From contig NZ_JYNQ01000001.1 in assembly GCF_000934685.1 (NCBI RefSeq), positions 1,662,501 through 1,726,500 of the forward strand: a stretch of 64,000 nt of DNA. The letters are read 5' to 3'. Positions 18,667 to 27,273 of this stretch are shown one piece after another (the first letter of the stretch is position 1; every line of letters begins with the position of its first letter). The translations under genes were made by a program, and so were the position numbers. The notes beneath the pieces are model-generated. The model saw nothing but the letters and a program-made list of their open reading frames with translations. It searched no databases and was not told the origin of the DNA. Origin of the DNA: Lacinutrix sp. Hel_I_90 (GTDB lineage Bacteria; Bacteroidota; Bacteroidia; Flavobacteriales; Flavobacteriaceae).

Positions 18667-19353
18667 ATGACTTCTATAGATAAACGCATAATTAACTTAA
18701 TCGAAGCTGAGAGAAAAGCCAATATTCTTTTTGAAGAAATTGAAAATCGACATCTTATAATTGGCGAAAAAACGGAACACGAACTAAATAAGGAAGTCTT
18801 TAATTTAGCCTATGAATTATTTGGAATTAAAAAATTTTGGCACAAACGTATTGTAAGGTCAGGAAAAAACACGCTACTTCCCTATGAAGCAAATCCAATC
18901 AATTTAACAATTCAAAAAGATGATATTTTGTTTTTTGATTTTGGTCCCGTTTTTGAAAATTGGGAGGCAGATATTGGCAAAACATATGTGCTTGGTACTA
19001 ATCAAAAAAAACTAAAACTAAAACGAGATGTTGAACTCGCCTGGCAAGAAGGAAAAGCATACTTTGATCAAAATAAGAACAGGTTAACAGGAGCGAATTT
19101 TTATCATTATACTAAAGCCTTGGCTAAAAAATATGGTTGGGAATATGGAAACCATCACTGTGGTCATTTAATCGGTAATTTTCCACATGAAAAAATTTTA
19201 GGCGAAGAAGAAATTAATTACATTCATCCCAATAACAACTTACTAATGACAGAAAAAGACAACAACGGAGATGAACGCTTTTGGATTTATGAAATCCATT
19301 TTATAGACAGAAAATCAGAAATAGGTGGGTTTTTCGAACAGTTACTATCTTAA
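18667..19353 (+). CDS. M24-family (aminopeptidase P-like) metallopeptidase-fold protein
   Basis: 228 residues, a stand-alone pita-bread fold domain without the N-terminal domain of full aminopeptidase P. Candidate metal ligands occur in the family's order: Asp in FFDFGPVF, Asp in WEADIGKTY, His in CGHLIGNFPHE, Glu in IYEIHFID and possibly Glu in GGFFEQLL. With all five positions plausible it may be an active Xaa-Pro-type peptidase, though creatinase-like and non-enzymatic relatives share the fold. It stands alone downstream of the decayed gene. Confidence 0.8.
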   Translation: MTSIDKRIINLIEAERKANILFEEIENRHLIIGEKTEHELNKEVFNLAYELFGIKKFWHKRIVRSGKNTLLPYEANPINLTIQKDDILFFDFGPVFENWEADIGKTYVLGTNQKKLKLKRDVELAWQEGKAYFDQNKNRLTGANFYHYTKALAKKYGWEYGNHHCGHLIGNFPHEKILGEEEINYIHPNNNLLMTEKDNNGDERFWIYEIHFIDRKSEIGGFFEQLLS

Positions 19354-19472
19354 TCATTTTAGTAAATTAAACGCCTAAGCCATTAATTCTATAAGCTAAT
19401 TTAGAAATACGATTCTCATTATTAGGACCTCATAATTCTCCCTATTGAAATAAAAGAAAACAGTAGTAAATA

Positions 19473-19769
19473 CTACAGTTTCAAAACACTATTCTCATCA
19501 GCAGCATAATCATTCCAAGCAAAAGCATCTGCTTCTTCCTCATTTTTCCATTGCCCATCCACAAGGTATCTAAACTCATAAGATTGATTTTTCTCAAGAT
19601 TCACCGTTCCTTTAAACAGCCCGTTCTTTAGCTTTTTAAGTGGCTCTGCTTCTGTACTCCATGCATTCCAGTTTCCAACTAAAGAAACGTTATTGGCATC
19701 TGCTGCAGGCACAGTAAAAGTTACTTTACACACAGGTTTCGATTTTAAAAATTGTTTTCTAATAGCCAT
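19473..19769 (-). CDS. Isoamylase-early-set (CBM48/AMPK-type) glycogen-binding domain protein
   Basis: 98 residues, essentially one E-set domain: CKVTFTVPAADANNVSLVGNWNAWSTEAEPLKKLKNG and SYEFRYLVDGQWKNEEEADAFAWNDYAADENSVL. The WNAW...PLKK...F and DG.W motifs are those of carbohydrate-binding module 48, which binds alpha-glucans in branching enzymes and AMPK beta subunits. No catalytic domain is attached, so it may target a partner to glycogen or have diverged. It is cytoplasmic, as no signal is present. It is convergent with the M24-like gene. Confidence 0.85.
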   Translation of the reverse strand: MAIRKQFLKSKPVCKVTFTVPAADANNVSLVGNWNAWSTEAEPLKKLKNGLFKGTVNLEKNQSYEFRYLVDGQWKNEEEADAFAWNDYAADENSVLKL

Positions 19770-20033
19770 ACTAATAAATTTATTGAATACTAAAATTAGT
19801 AAACTAACAGTAACTTTAAAAGGTCATTCTCATTTAATAACAAAGAATTATCGTTTTGATAAAATGCAGGTCATTAATTGTAGAATTCTAAATTATTTGT
19901 TTTATTTTTAATGGTATCGCTAAATTATTTTTAAGCGTAATTAACTAATTATCAAAGGATATCATTATCATTTGAAATAGAAAATAAAAATTTCAATCAA
20001 AACGTGTAACTTTACATTATAAACACCTTTTGT

Positions 20034-20945
20034 ATGTTCGGAAAAAAGAAAGAAAAACCACAAATAGACCCAGAGCAATTTGAATTAATTAAAAATGCAC
20101 AAGGTCGTATAAAGCAAAAAAAACGCCTATATATTCACTTCGTTATTTTTTTAATTGGTGCTGTTTTTTTAATAATCGCTAATACGTTTTTAGGTATTGG
20201 TGAAGACGTAAAAATATTCGGTTTAGACTGGTTTGTTATTGCTATATCCATCTGGTTATGCTTCTTTTTATATCATTTATTTAATGTGTTCATCACCAAT
20301 AAATTTATGGGACCAGCATGGGAAAAAGCACAATTAGATAAATTAGTTGCAAAACAAAAACTACGGATTGAAAAAATAAAAGCAGATTTAGAAAAAGAAG
20401 CACCTCAGGAAGCCGAAAACAAGCTTAACAATAAAGCGCTTGCTTCTAAAAACATTAAGAACCTAACCTCTATTGTAGCAGCTGGTGAAAACAATGAGAT
20501 AGGCAAGAATAATGAATTGATTTGGCACTTAAAGGATGACTTAAAACGCTTTAAAACACTCACTTCCGGACATCATATTATTATGGGTCGTAAAACATTT
20601 GAAAGTTTTCAAAAACCACTACCAAACAGAACCCACGTGGTTATTACCAGACAACAAAATTATGAAGTACCATTAGGTGTTATTGTCGTTAATTCTATGG
20701 AAGATGCGCTCGATGCTGCAAAAAATGACAGTCAGCCATTTATCATTGGTGGTGGTGAAATTTACAAACAAGCCATGCCTTTTGTTTCTAAAATTGAATT
20801 AACCCGTGTACATGCAACCTTTGATGCCGATACTTTTTTTCCACAACTCGATTTAACCAATTGGAAGGAAATAGCAAGTAAAATTCACGCTCAAGATGAA
20901 GATCATGATTATGCGTTTTCGTTTCTAACCTATGAACGAAAGTGA
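20034..20945 (+). CDS. folA: 2TM-domain / dihydrofolate reductase fusion
   Basis: 303 residues in one frame. Residues 1-120 form a 2TM domain: an amphipathic start, two membrane helices (about 33-53 and 64-88, HFVIFLIGAVFLIIAN and FVIAISIWLCFFLYHLF), the WEKAQLDKLV motif and a charged linker. Residues 140-303 are a complete DHFR: SIVAAGENNEIGKNNELIWHL, DDLKRFKTLTSGH, IIMGRKTFESF, the NADPH loop FIIGGGEIYKQAM and a final beta strand. DHFR reduces dihydrofolate to tetrahydrofolate, the partner reaction of ThyA nearby. The fusion should place the enzyme at the inner membrane. In relatives I would expect the two parts as separate genes. Confidence 0.9.
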   Translation: MFGKKKEKPQIDPEQFELIKNAQGRIKQKKRLYIHFVIFLIGAVFLIIANTFLGIGEDVKIFGLDWFVIAISIWLCFFLYHLFNVFITNKFMGPAWEKAQLDKLVAKQKLRIEKIKADLEKEAPQEAENKLNNKALASKNIKNLTSIVAAGENNEIGKNNELIWHLKDDLKRFKTLTSGHHIIMGRKTFESFQKPLPNRTHVVITRQQNYEVPLGVIVVNSMEDALDAAKNDSQPFIIGGGEIYKQAMPFVSKIELTRVHATFDADTFFPQLDLTNWKEIASKIHAQDEDHDYAFSFLTYERK

Positions 20946-21150
20946 TTTTTCTTGTTTTTTTGAAAAGAAAGTGATTTCGTTTAGGCTAAATTTAACATAT
21001 TGGACTAATCCAAAACGTTTGTAGAACAGGTACTACCGGCATAATTCTAAATTTTGATTTACTGAACGCGTCGTTCGTTTGTTATAAAATTACATCACTA
21101 TTAAACAACGCTTCTCATGCTTTTCTTTAGTTCTTCATTCAATTTTTGTC

Positions 21151-21158
21151 TAATTTTG
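21151..21158 (+). promoter_or_regulatory. -7 box close to the COG2509 flavoprotein start
   Basis: TAATTTTG, a full TAnnTTTG match, ends 4 nt before the ATG at 21163. It predicts a leaderless or nearly leaderless mRNA. Confidence 0.5.
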
Positions 21159-21162
21159 TGCT

Positions 21163-22719
21163 ATGGTAAAAGACATTCAGCTTCGCTTAACTTTAAAAGA
21201 TGAAGAACGTAGTGATATATTGCTCGTCAAGGCAGCACAGTATTTAGATATTCCAAAAGAAGACATTACAGGAATAAAAATAGTGCGCAAGTCTATTGAT
21301 GCTCGTAAACCAAAAATTATTCTTAATTATAAGGTTTCGGTTTACATTCGTGAAGTCCCTCCCAAAGCATCTGCTTACCAATTTGATTATAAAGACGTGT
21401 CAAAAGCAAAAGCAGTACATATTATTGGTTTTGGCCCAGCTGGAATGTGGGCGGCATTGCGTTGTATAGAGCTAGGTTATAAACCAATTATATTAGAACG
21501 CGGTAAAAATGTAAAAGACCGCCGTCGTGATTTAAAAGCGATAAATCAAGATCATGTCGTTAATGAAGATTCAAATTATTGCTTTGGAGAAGGTGGTGCG
21601 GGCACGTATAGTGATGGTAAATTGTACACCCGAAGTTTAAAACGTGGGGATGTGCGCCGGATTTTTGAGAATCTTGTTTTTCATGGCGCGACCGACGAAA
21701 TTCTGGTCGATGCACATCCACATATTGGAACCAATAAACTCCCAAAAGTAGTGCAAAATATACGTGAGACCATTTTAAACCACGGTGGTGAAGTACATTT
21801 TGAATCACGCGTTACCGACTTCACTGTTAAAAATAATAAGATTGTCTCTCTACTATTACAAAACGGTAATGAAATGCCAACAGAACGTGTTATTCTGGCT
21901 ACTGGTCATTCTGCAAGAGATATATTCTATTTACTAAATGAAAAAGCAATAGCCATCAAATCGAAGTCCTTTGCTATGGGTGTTCGTGTAGAACACCCGC
22001 AACACATTATAGATGCTATTCAGTACCATTGTTCTGGCAATCGCCATGAACTACTACCAGCTGCTTCTTACAGTTTAGTACAACAAGTGAATGAACGTGG
22101 CGTGTATTCGTTTTGCATGTGCCCTGGTGGCTTTATAGTGCCTGCAGCAACAGCAGATGGAGAAGTGGTTGTTAATGGGATGTCGCCTTCTCGCAGAAAT
22201 AACAAGTTCGCCAATTCTGGCATTGTCGTAGAAATTAATGCAGATAAAGATTTACGCAAATATGAACAGTTTGGGGAGTTAAAAGGTTTAGAATTTCAAA
22301 AAGACTTAGAGCGTTTGGCTTTTACCGCTGGTGGCAGAAGCCAGGTGGCACCTGCTCAGCGCCTTACTGATTTTGTGGAAGGCCGTTTGTCGTCTTCATT
22401 AAACGACACATCCTATCAACCCGGTTTAAAAAGTGCACCACTACACTCTTTATTACCAAAATTAATTGGTAGCCGATTACGAAAAGGCTTTGAAGCCTTC
22501 GGTCAAAAAATGAAAGGCTACTATACCGAGGAAGCAAATATTGTTGGTGTAGAGTCACGTACGAGTTCTCCTGTAAATATTCCAAGAAATGAAACCTTAG
22601 AACACCCACAAATTTCAAATTTATTTCCTTGTGGTGAAGGTGGTGGTTATGCTGGCGGAATTGTTAGCGCCGCAATGGATGGTGAACGTTGCGCCGAAGC
22701 TGCTGTTGTTGGGTTATAA
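21163..22719 (+). CDS. FAD-dependent oxidoreductase (COG2509 type)
   Basis: 518 residues. The first ~85 residues form a small alpha/beta cap typical of COG2509 proteins. The FAD-binding Rossmann fold begins at about 86 with HIIGFGPAGMWAALRC (GxGxxG) and an acidic strand end at IILERGK. Further family pieces are ERGVYSFCMCPGGFIVPAAT, VNGMSPSRR and the C-terminal FAD motif LFPCGEGGGYAGGIVSAAMDG. It is a cytoplasmic flavoprotein whose substrate is not established. No operon partner is visible; fabD follows after an 80-nt gap with its own promoter. Confidence 0.88.
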   Translation: MVKDIQLRLTLKDEERSDILLVKAAQYLDIPKEDITGIKIVRKSIDARKPKIILNYKVSVYIREVPPKASAYQFDYKDVSKAKAVHIIGFGPAGMWAALRCIELGYKPIILERGKNVKDRRRDLKAINQDHVVNEDSNYCFGEGGAGTYSDGKLYTRSLKRGDVRRIFENLVFHGATDEILVDAHPHIGTNKLPKVVQNIRETILNHGGEVHFESRVTDFTVKNNKIVSLLLQNGNEMPTERVILATGHSARDIFYLLNEKAIAIKSKSFAMGVRVEHPQHIIDAIQYHCSGNRHELLPAASYSLVQQVNERGVYSFCMCPGGFIVPAATADGEVVVNGMSPSRRNNKFANSGIVVEINADKDLRKYEQFGELKGLEFQKDLERLAFTAGGRSQVAPAQRLTDFVEGRLSSSLNDTSYQPGLKSAPLHSLLPKLIGSRLRKGFEAFGQKMKGYYTEEANIVGVESRTSSPVNIPRNETLEHPQISNLFPCGEGGGYAGGIVSAAMDGERCAEAAVVGL

Positions 22720-22771
22720 TTTTCAATACATACTGAATAGTTAAAACTGAAGCCTTTTAAGATATTATTCC

Positions 22772-22779
22772 TATTTTTG
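22772..22779 (+). promoter_or_regulatory. fabD-lspA promoter (-7 box)
   Basis: TATTTTTG, a full TAnnTTTG match, lies 20 nt before the fabD ATG. No clear -33 TTTG is seen at standard spacing. Confidence 0.5.
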
Positions 22780-22799
22780 CACTTCATAATTATACAAAA

Positions 22800-23693
22800 A
22801 TGCACGCATATATATTTCCAGGTCAAGGTGCTCAATTCTCAGGAATGGGCTTAGACTTATATGAAAACTCACCAGAAGCACAGCACTTATTTGAAGATGC
22901 AAACGAAATTTTAGGCTTCCATATCACAGACATTATGTTTGAAGGTACTGCCGAAGCTTTAAAAGAAACAAAGGTAACGCAGCCCGCTATTTTTTTACAT
23001 TCTGTAATACTAGCAAAAACATTAGGCCATCGTTTTAAGCCAGATATGGTTGCTGGTCACTCACTTGGCGAATTTTCTGCCTTAGTGGCCAATGGCACTT
23101 TAACTTTTGAAGACGGTTTAAAATTAGTGTCTGAACGTGCTTTAGCCATGCAAAAAGCATGTGAGATACAACCAAGTACAATGGCAGCTGTTTTAGGTCT
23201 AGAGGACGCTATTGTTGAAAAGATTTGTAAAAGCACCGAAGGTATCGTTGTTGCCGCAAACTACAATTGCCCTGGACAGCTTGTTATTTCTGGCGAAATT
23301 GACGCTATTAATAGAGCCTGTCAAGCCTTGAAAGATGCAGGAGCTCGTCGTGCTTTAGTGCTACCTGTTGGTGGCGCATTTCATTCTCCAATGATGGAAC
23401 CAGCTCGGGAAAAATTAGCCGCAGCTATAGAAAATACACGATTTAGTAAACCAAATTGTCCTATTTACCAAAACGTAACTGCTAGTGCTGTTATTAGCGA
23501 AAGTGATATTAAAACCAATTTAATGTCTCAATTAACGGCTCCAGTGCGTTGGACACAATCTGTACAGCATATGATAGCAGATGGCGCTACCTTGTTTACA
23601 GAAGTTGGCCCAGGAAAAGTACTCCAGGGCTTAGTTAAAAAAATAGACAGCGCTGCCGAAACAGCTTCTGCAACATTTGAAAAAGAAGCATAG
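22800..23693 (+). CDS. fabD: Malonyl-CoA:ACP transacylase
   Basis: 297 residues, full length for FabD. It moves the malonyl group from CoA to acyl carrier protein, loading the building block of fatty acid synthesis. Motifs: FPGQGAQFSGMG at the N-terminus, the nucleophile Ser88 in VAGHSLGEFSAL, the conserved Arg in VSERALAMQKA, and the catalytic His in VGGAFHSPMM. The following lspA begins 1 nt after its stop codon, so the two are cotranscribed. The rest of the fab genes are not in the window. Confidence 0.96.
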   Translation: MHAYIFPGQGAQFSGMGLDLYENSPEAQHLFEDANEILGFHITDIMFEGTAEALKETKVTQPAIFLHSVILAKTLGHRFKPDMVAGHSLGEFSALVANGTLTFEDGLKLVSERALAMQKACEIQPSTMAAVLGLEDAIVEKICKSTEGIVVAANYNCPGQLVISGEIDAINRACQALKDAGARRALVLPVGGAFHSPMMEPAREKLAAAIENTRFSKPNCPIYQNVTASAVISESDIKTNLMSQLTAPVRWTQSVQHMIADGATLFTEVGPGKVLQGLVKKIDSAAETASATFEKEA

Positions 23694-23694
23694 T

Positions 23695-24204
23695 ATGAAA
23701 AACAACAGAACATTACTTATAGGTTTACTTATCGTTTTTAATATTATTATTGATCAAGTTTCGAAATATTGGGTGAGAATCAATGTCGCCAGAGGCTCTA
23801 ATACAGAGATTTTTGGGGATTATTTAACTTTGCACAACGTAGAAAATAGTGGTGCCTTTTTAGGCTTAGGAAGTGATTTTAATCCCATTTTAAAAATCAT
23901 ATTATTGAATGTACTACCCGTTATTGTTTTAACGCTAGTACTTATTCATATTTTTAGAGATAAAAATTTAGACCGTTTTTCGATAGTAGGCTTTGCCTGC
24001 ATTATTGGCGGTGGAATCGCTAATATATATGATCGTATCCTCTATGGTCAGGTAACGGATTTCCTCCATATCGATTTAGGCGGTGTATTTAGAACGGGGA
24101 TATTTAACCTTGCAGATGTTTCTGTTATGGTTGGAATGGGTTGTTTGATTGTTGGAAATTTCAAAAAGAAAAAACCTAAGAAAAAAGAAATAATAGAAGC
24201 ATAA
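23695..24204 (+). CDS. lspA: Lipoprotein signal peptidase (signal peptidase II)
   Basis: 169 residues from the ATG at 23695, one base past the fabD stop. A longer in-frame start at 23677 overlaps fabD and is less likely. LspA is an inner-membrane aspartic protease that cleaves prolipoprotein signal peptides ahead of the lipidated Cys. Four membrane helices are visible. The catalytic Asp residues sit in GGGIANIYDRILYG and FNLADVSVMVG, and VENSGAFLG is the family motif. Its clients include the several lipoproteins in this window. A terminator follows directly. Confidence 0.95.
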   Translation: MKNNRTLLIGLLIVFNIIIDQVSKYWVRINVARGSNTEIFGDYLTLHNVENSGAFLGLGSDFNPILKIILLNVLPVIVLTLVLIHIFRDKNLDRFSIVGFACIIGGGIANIYDRILYGQVTDFLHIDLGGVFRTGIFNLADVSVMVGMGCLIVGNFKKKKPKKKEIIEA

Positions 24205-24205
24205 A

Positions 24206-24237
24206 AAAAGCCTCGTTTAAAAAACGAGGCTTTTTAC
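24206..24237. terminator. Bidirectional terminator after fabD-lspA
   Basis: GCCTCGTT (24210-24217) and AACGAGGC (24223-24230), preceded by an A run and followed by T5. It lies between lspA and the convergent 63-residue ORF. Confidence 0.85.
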
Positions 24238-24258
24238 TTTTATATTATTAATTCGTTG

Positions 24259-24450
24259 TTATCTTGTTAACTCACAATCTCGACAATCTTTGACTTTGCC
24301 ATAATAGGTCTCTCTATATTTGTGTATCGTTCGAATAGAAATCCCTAAAAATTGCTTTTTAATTGAGGTGACTCTCGTTTGTAATTCACCCATTTTTGGT
24401 GTGAATCTTTTTTCTAATATTGTTTGTCTTCTTACTTTTATCAGTTTCAT
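24259..24450 (-). CDS. Small basic protein of unknown function
   Basis: 63 residues, strongly basic, with no signal peptide or membrane helix. It ends in a CxxC pair (VKDCRDCELTR). A predicted helix-rich core reads TRVTSIKKQFLGISIRTIHKY. No family is recognised. Support for it being real: it fills a gap between lspA and the amidohydrolase, faces the bidirectional terminator correctly, and has a sensible flavobacterial amino-acid composition. The CxxC could bind metal but only one pair is present. Confidence 0.55.
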   Translation of the reverse strand: MKLIKVRRQTILEKRFTPKMGELQTRVTSIKKQFLGISIRTIHKYRETYYGKVKDCRDCELTR

Positions 24451-24614
24451 AAATCTATAGCATTAGGTATAAAGAAACAACTTTAACACGTAGGTAACAA
24501 GAAATAAACGTTAAATCACTGCTAGTCAAATACATAAAAACAAATATGAAAAATTTACGCGCTTTTTTACAAGAATTTCATAAAAAAACAGGCTAAAAAT
24601 TATCAAATTGATAA

Positions 24615-25892
24615 TTAGTTTTTGTACACTTTTCCTTCTTTCATGACAAAAACTACGGCTTCCATTGTTCTAATAGACTCCATAGGGTTGTCATTAGTCG
24701 CTACAATATCTGCAATAAAACCAACTTTTAATTGCCCGATTTCATTTTCCATTCCCAATAGTTTTGCATTGGTAATCGTTGCACTTTGCAATGCTTCTAT
24801 GGCAGGCATGCCCGCTTCTACCATAAAACCAAATTCCTTTCCGTTATCTCCATGTTTGAAAACACCTGCATCTGTACCAAAAGCAATTCCTACACCTTTT
24901 TTATAAGCTTTCCCAAAAGTACCTTGAATTTTTGGGCCAACAGCCAGGGCTTTTGGAACTATAATATCTGGATAGAACCCTATAATTTTTGCTTTCTCTT
25001 CTACTTCTTTTCCAGCAGTAATGGTGGGTACTAAATACACCTCATTTTTTTTCATTAATTCCATCGTTGCATCGCTCATGTAAGTGCCATGCTCAATAGT
25101 TTTAACACCACCCAATATAGCACGTTGCATCCCTTCATCACCATGAGCATGAGCAGCAACTTGCATCCCATAATCTTTTGCTGTATCACATATCGCTTTA
25201 ATTTCTTCTACTGTGAATTGAGGATTACTACCACTTTTAGCGACGCTAAGCACGCCTCCAGTAGCCGTGATTTTTATCCAATCGGCTCCATTTTTATAGC
25301 GCTGCCTTACTGCTTTTTTAGCATCAGCAACATTATTGACCACGCCTTCTTTTGGTCCTGGATCGCCAATAAATTCTTTATTATTTCCATTGGTTGGATC
25401 TGCATGACCACCTGTAGTCGCCAATGATTTTCCTGCTGTAAAGACACGTGGGCCTTCTACTTTCCCTGCATTTATTGCATTTCTTAAGGCAATGTTCACT
25501 CCACTTCCGCCTAAATCTCTAACCGTCGTAAAGCCTGAATACAAGGTTTCTTTTGCAAAAACTGTCGCATTAAAAGCAATGTCAGATGCGTTAAGTGTGT
25601 ATTGCTCCAAATAACTTTTTGGGTTACTCTCGCCTTCTAGATGCACATGCATATCTATTAGACCAGGCATGACTGTTTTTGATTTTAAATCGATGACCCT
25701 ATCTTTATCCGTTTTTAATTCAATAAACCCATTTTCGATAGCTATTATTTTATTCCCAGAAACTATAATGGTTTTATTAGTGTCTACTTTTCCACTTTTT
25801 GTATCAATCACTTTCCCACAATGCAAATAGGTGTTTTGCGCATGAAGCAGTAGTGAAAATAGAAAAACAAGTACTAGTGTTATTTTTTTCAT
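24615..25892 (-). CDS. Exported amidohydrolase (metal-dependent, imidazolonepropionase-like)
   Basis: 425 residues from the ATG at 25890-25892, chosen because it starts a signal peptide (MKKITLVLVFLFSLLLHAQ); eight more codons are open upstream. It is an amidohydrolase-superfamily TIM barrel with metal ligands in the expected order: HVH in GLIDMHVHLEG, a probable carboxylated Lys in GADWIKITATGG, His in VAAHAHGDEGMQ, His in TIEHGTYM, and Asp in AFGTDAGVFKHGDN. The relatives are the Xaa-Pro dipeptidase/imidazolonepropionase-like secreted hydrolases. It probably acts in the periplasm on an amide or dipeptide; the substrate is unknown. Confidence 0.9.
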   Translation of the reverse strand: MKKITLVLVFLFSLLLHAQNTYLHCGKVIDTKSGKVDTNKTIIVSGNKIIAIENGFIELKTDKDRVIDLKSKTVMPGLIDMHVHLEGESNPKSYLEQYTLNASDIAFNATVFAKETLYSGFTTVRDLGGSGVNIALRNAINAGKVEGPRVFTAGKSLATTGGHADPTNGNNKEFIGDPGPKEGVVNNVADAKKAVRQRYKNGADWIKITATGGVLSVAKSGSNPQFTVEEIKAICDTAKDYGMQVAAHAHGDEGMQRAILGGVKTIEHGTYMSDATMELMKKNEVYLVPTITAGKEVEEKAKIIGFYPDIIVPKALAVGPKIQGTFGKAYKKGVGIAFGTDAGVFKHGDNGKEFGFMVEAGMPAIEALQSATITNAKLLGMENEIGQLKVGFIADIVATNDNPMESIRTMEAVVFVMKEGKVYKN

Positions 25893-26073
25893 GTTTATTA
25901 TTTTTAATAAAGTCACTCTCTTTGTTGGGATGAAATTTACTCATGTATTTTATAACTATAATAAAACCGTGAGTGCTTCACAATTACAGCGGTATCCTTT
26001 TGTTGCTGAGATACATGATAAAAAAAGACAGAACACGACCTCACCTTACACATTAAAAACCAAAAGCATCGCC

Positions 26074-27231
26074 TTAATTATTATCTACAAAATCAATAAC
26101 TGTTTTGGTGATAAAATCTATTTGCTCGTTATCTAATTCTGTATGCATTGGTAAAGAAATGACCTCTTTAACCAATTGGTTAGTGACTTTAAAATTTTCT
26201 TCCTTGTAACGCGAATCTAAATACGCTTTTTGTTTGTGTAAAGGGATTGGATAATACACACCACATGGAATTCCTTTTTCGTTTAGATGCGCAACCAATG
26301 CATCGCGGTTTGAATTTTCAATCTTCAAGGTGTATTGGTGAAACACGTGGCAATCACAGGTATCACAAATTCCCTCACAAGCATTTACCGTTTGAGGTGT
26401 GGTTATTTTTGGGTGATTAGAAAAGGCCTTATTGTATTTTCTAGCTGCATTTCTGCGCGCCTTATTGTACTTATCGAGATGTGGTAATTTAGCATCTAAT
26501 ACAGCCGCCTGTATAGAATCTAATCGAGAATTTACCCCAACAACATCATGGTGATAACGTTCATACATCCCATGGTTTACAATGCCCCGTAGCGTATGCG
26601 CCAAAGCATCGTCATTTGTAAAAAGAGCGCCACCATCTCCATAACACCCTAAATTTTTAGAGGGAAAAAAAGAGGTTGACGCGACATGACCAATGGTACC
26701 AGACATGGCTTTTTCACCTTTACTATTGGTATATTTTGCGCCAATACCTTGCGCATTATCCTCTATTACATATAAGTTATGTTCTTTTGCTATAGCCATA
26801 AGGGCTTCCATATTTGCGCATTGTCCAAATAAATGCACTGGCACTATTGCCTTTGTTTTGGGTGTAATTGCTTTTTTAACCGCCTCTATATCTATATTAA
26901 AGGTTTCTGGATCTACATCAACCAAAACGGGGGTGAGATTTAATAAGGCTATCACTTCTACCGTCGCTGCGAAGGTAAAATCGGCAGTAATCACTTCGTC
27001 ACCAGGCTTTAAGCCTAAGCCCATCATGGCAATTTGTAAAGCATCTGTTCCATTAGCACAGGGAATCACATGTTTTACACCTAAATAGTCTTCTAAATTT
27101 TTTTGAAACTCATGAACTTTCGGTCCATTTATAAACGTTGTATTCTCTATAACCTCTTGTATAGAATCATTTACAACCGTTTTTATATCTGCGTATTGAC
27201 CTTTAAGGTCAACCATTTGGATTTTTTTCAT
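26074..27231 (-). CDS. DegT/DnrJ/EryC1/StrS-family sugar aminotransferase
   Basis: 385 residues from the ATG at 27229-27231, whose product starts MKKIQMVDLKGQYADIK like other family members. It is a PLP-dependent enzyme that aminates a keto sugar nucleotide for surface polysaccharide. The PLP Lys lies in STSFFPSKNLGCYGDGGAL, and other marks are GTDALQIAM and DNAQGIGA. An unusual Cys cluster (ACEGICDTCDCHVFHQY, pattern C-x3-C-x2-C-x-C) interrupts the C-terminal domain. It is divergent from waaA with a 42-nt gap, consistent with a shared role in the cell envelope, though the exact sugar is not known. Confidence 0.88.
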   Translation of the reverse strand: MKKIQMVDLKGQYADIKTVVNDSIQEVIENTTFINGPKVHEFQKNLEDYLGVKHVIPCANGTDALQIAMMGLGLKPGDEVITADFTFAATVEVIALLNLTPVLVDVDPETFNIDIEAVKKAITPKTKAIVPVHLFGQCANMEALMAIAKEHNLYVIEDNAQGIGAKYTNSKGEKAMSGTIGHVASTSFFPSKNLGCYGDGGALFTNDDALAHTLRGIVNHGMYERYHHDVVGVNSRLDSIQAAVLDAKLPHLDKYNKARRNAARKYNKAFSNHPKITTPQTVNACEGICDTCDCHVFHQYTLKIENSNRDALVAHLNEKGIPCGVYYPIPLHKQKAYLDSRYKEENFKVTNQLVKEVISLPMHTELDNEQIDFITKTVIDFVDNN

Positions 27232-27273
27232 AGTTACGAAATTACAAAATTCGCTTATGTTAAACAATGAATT

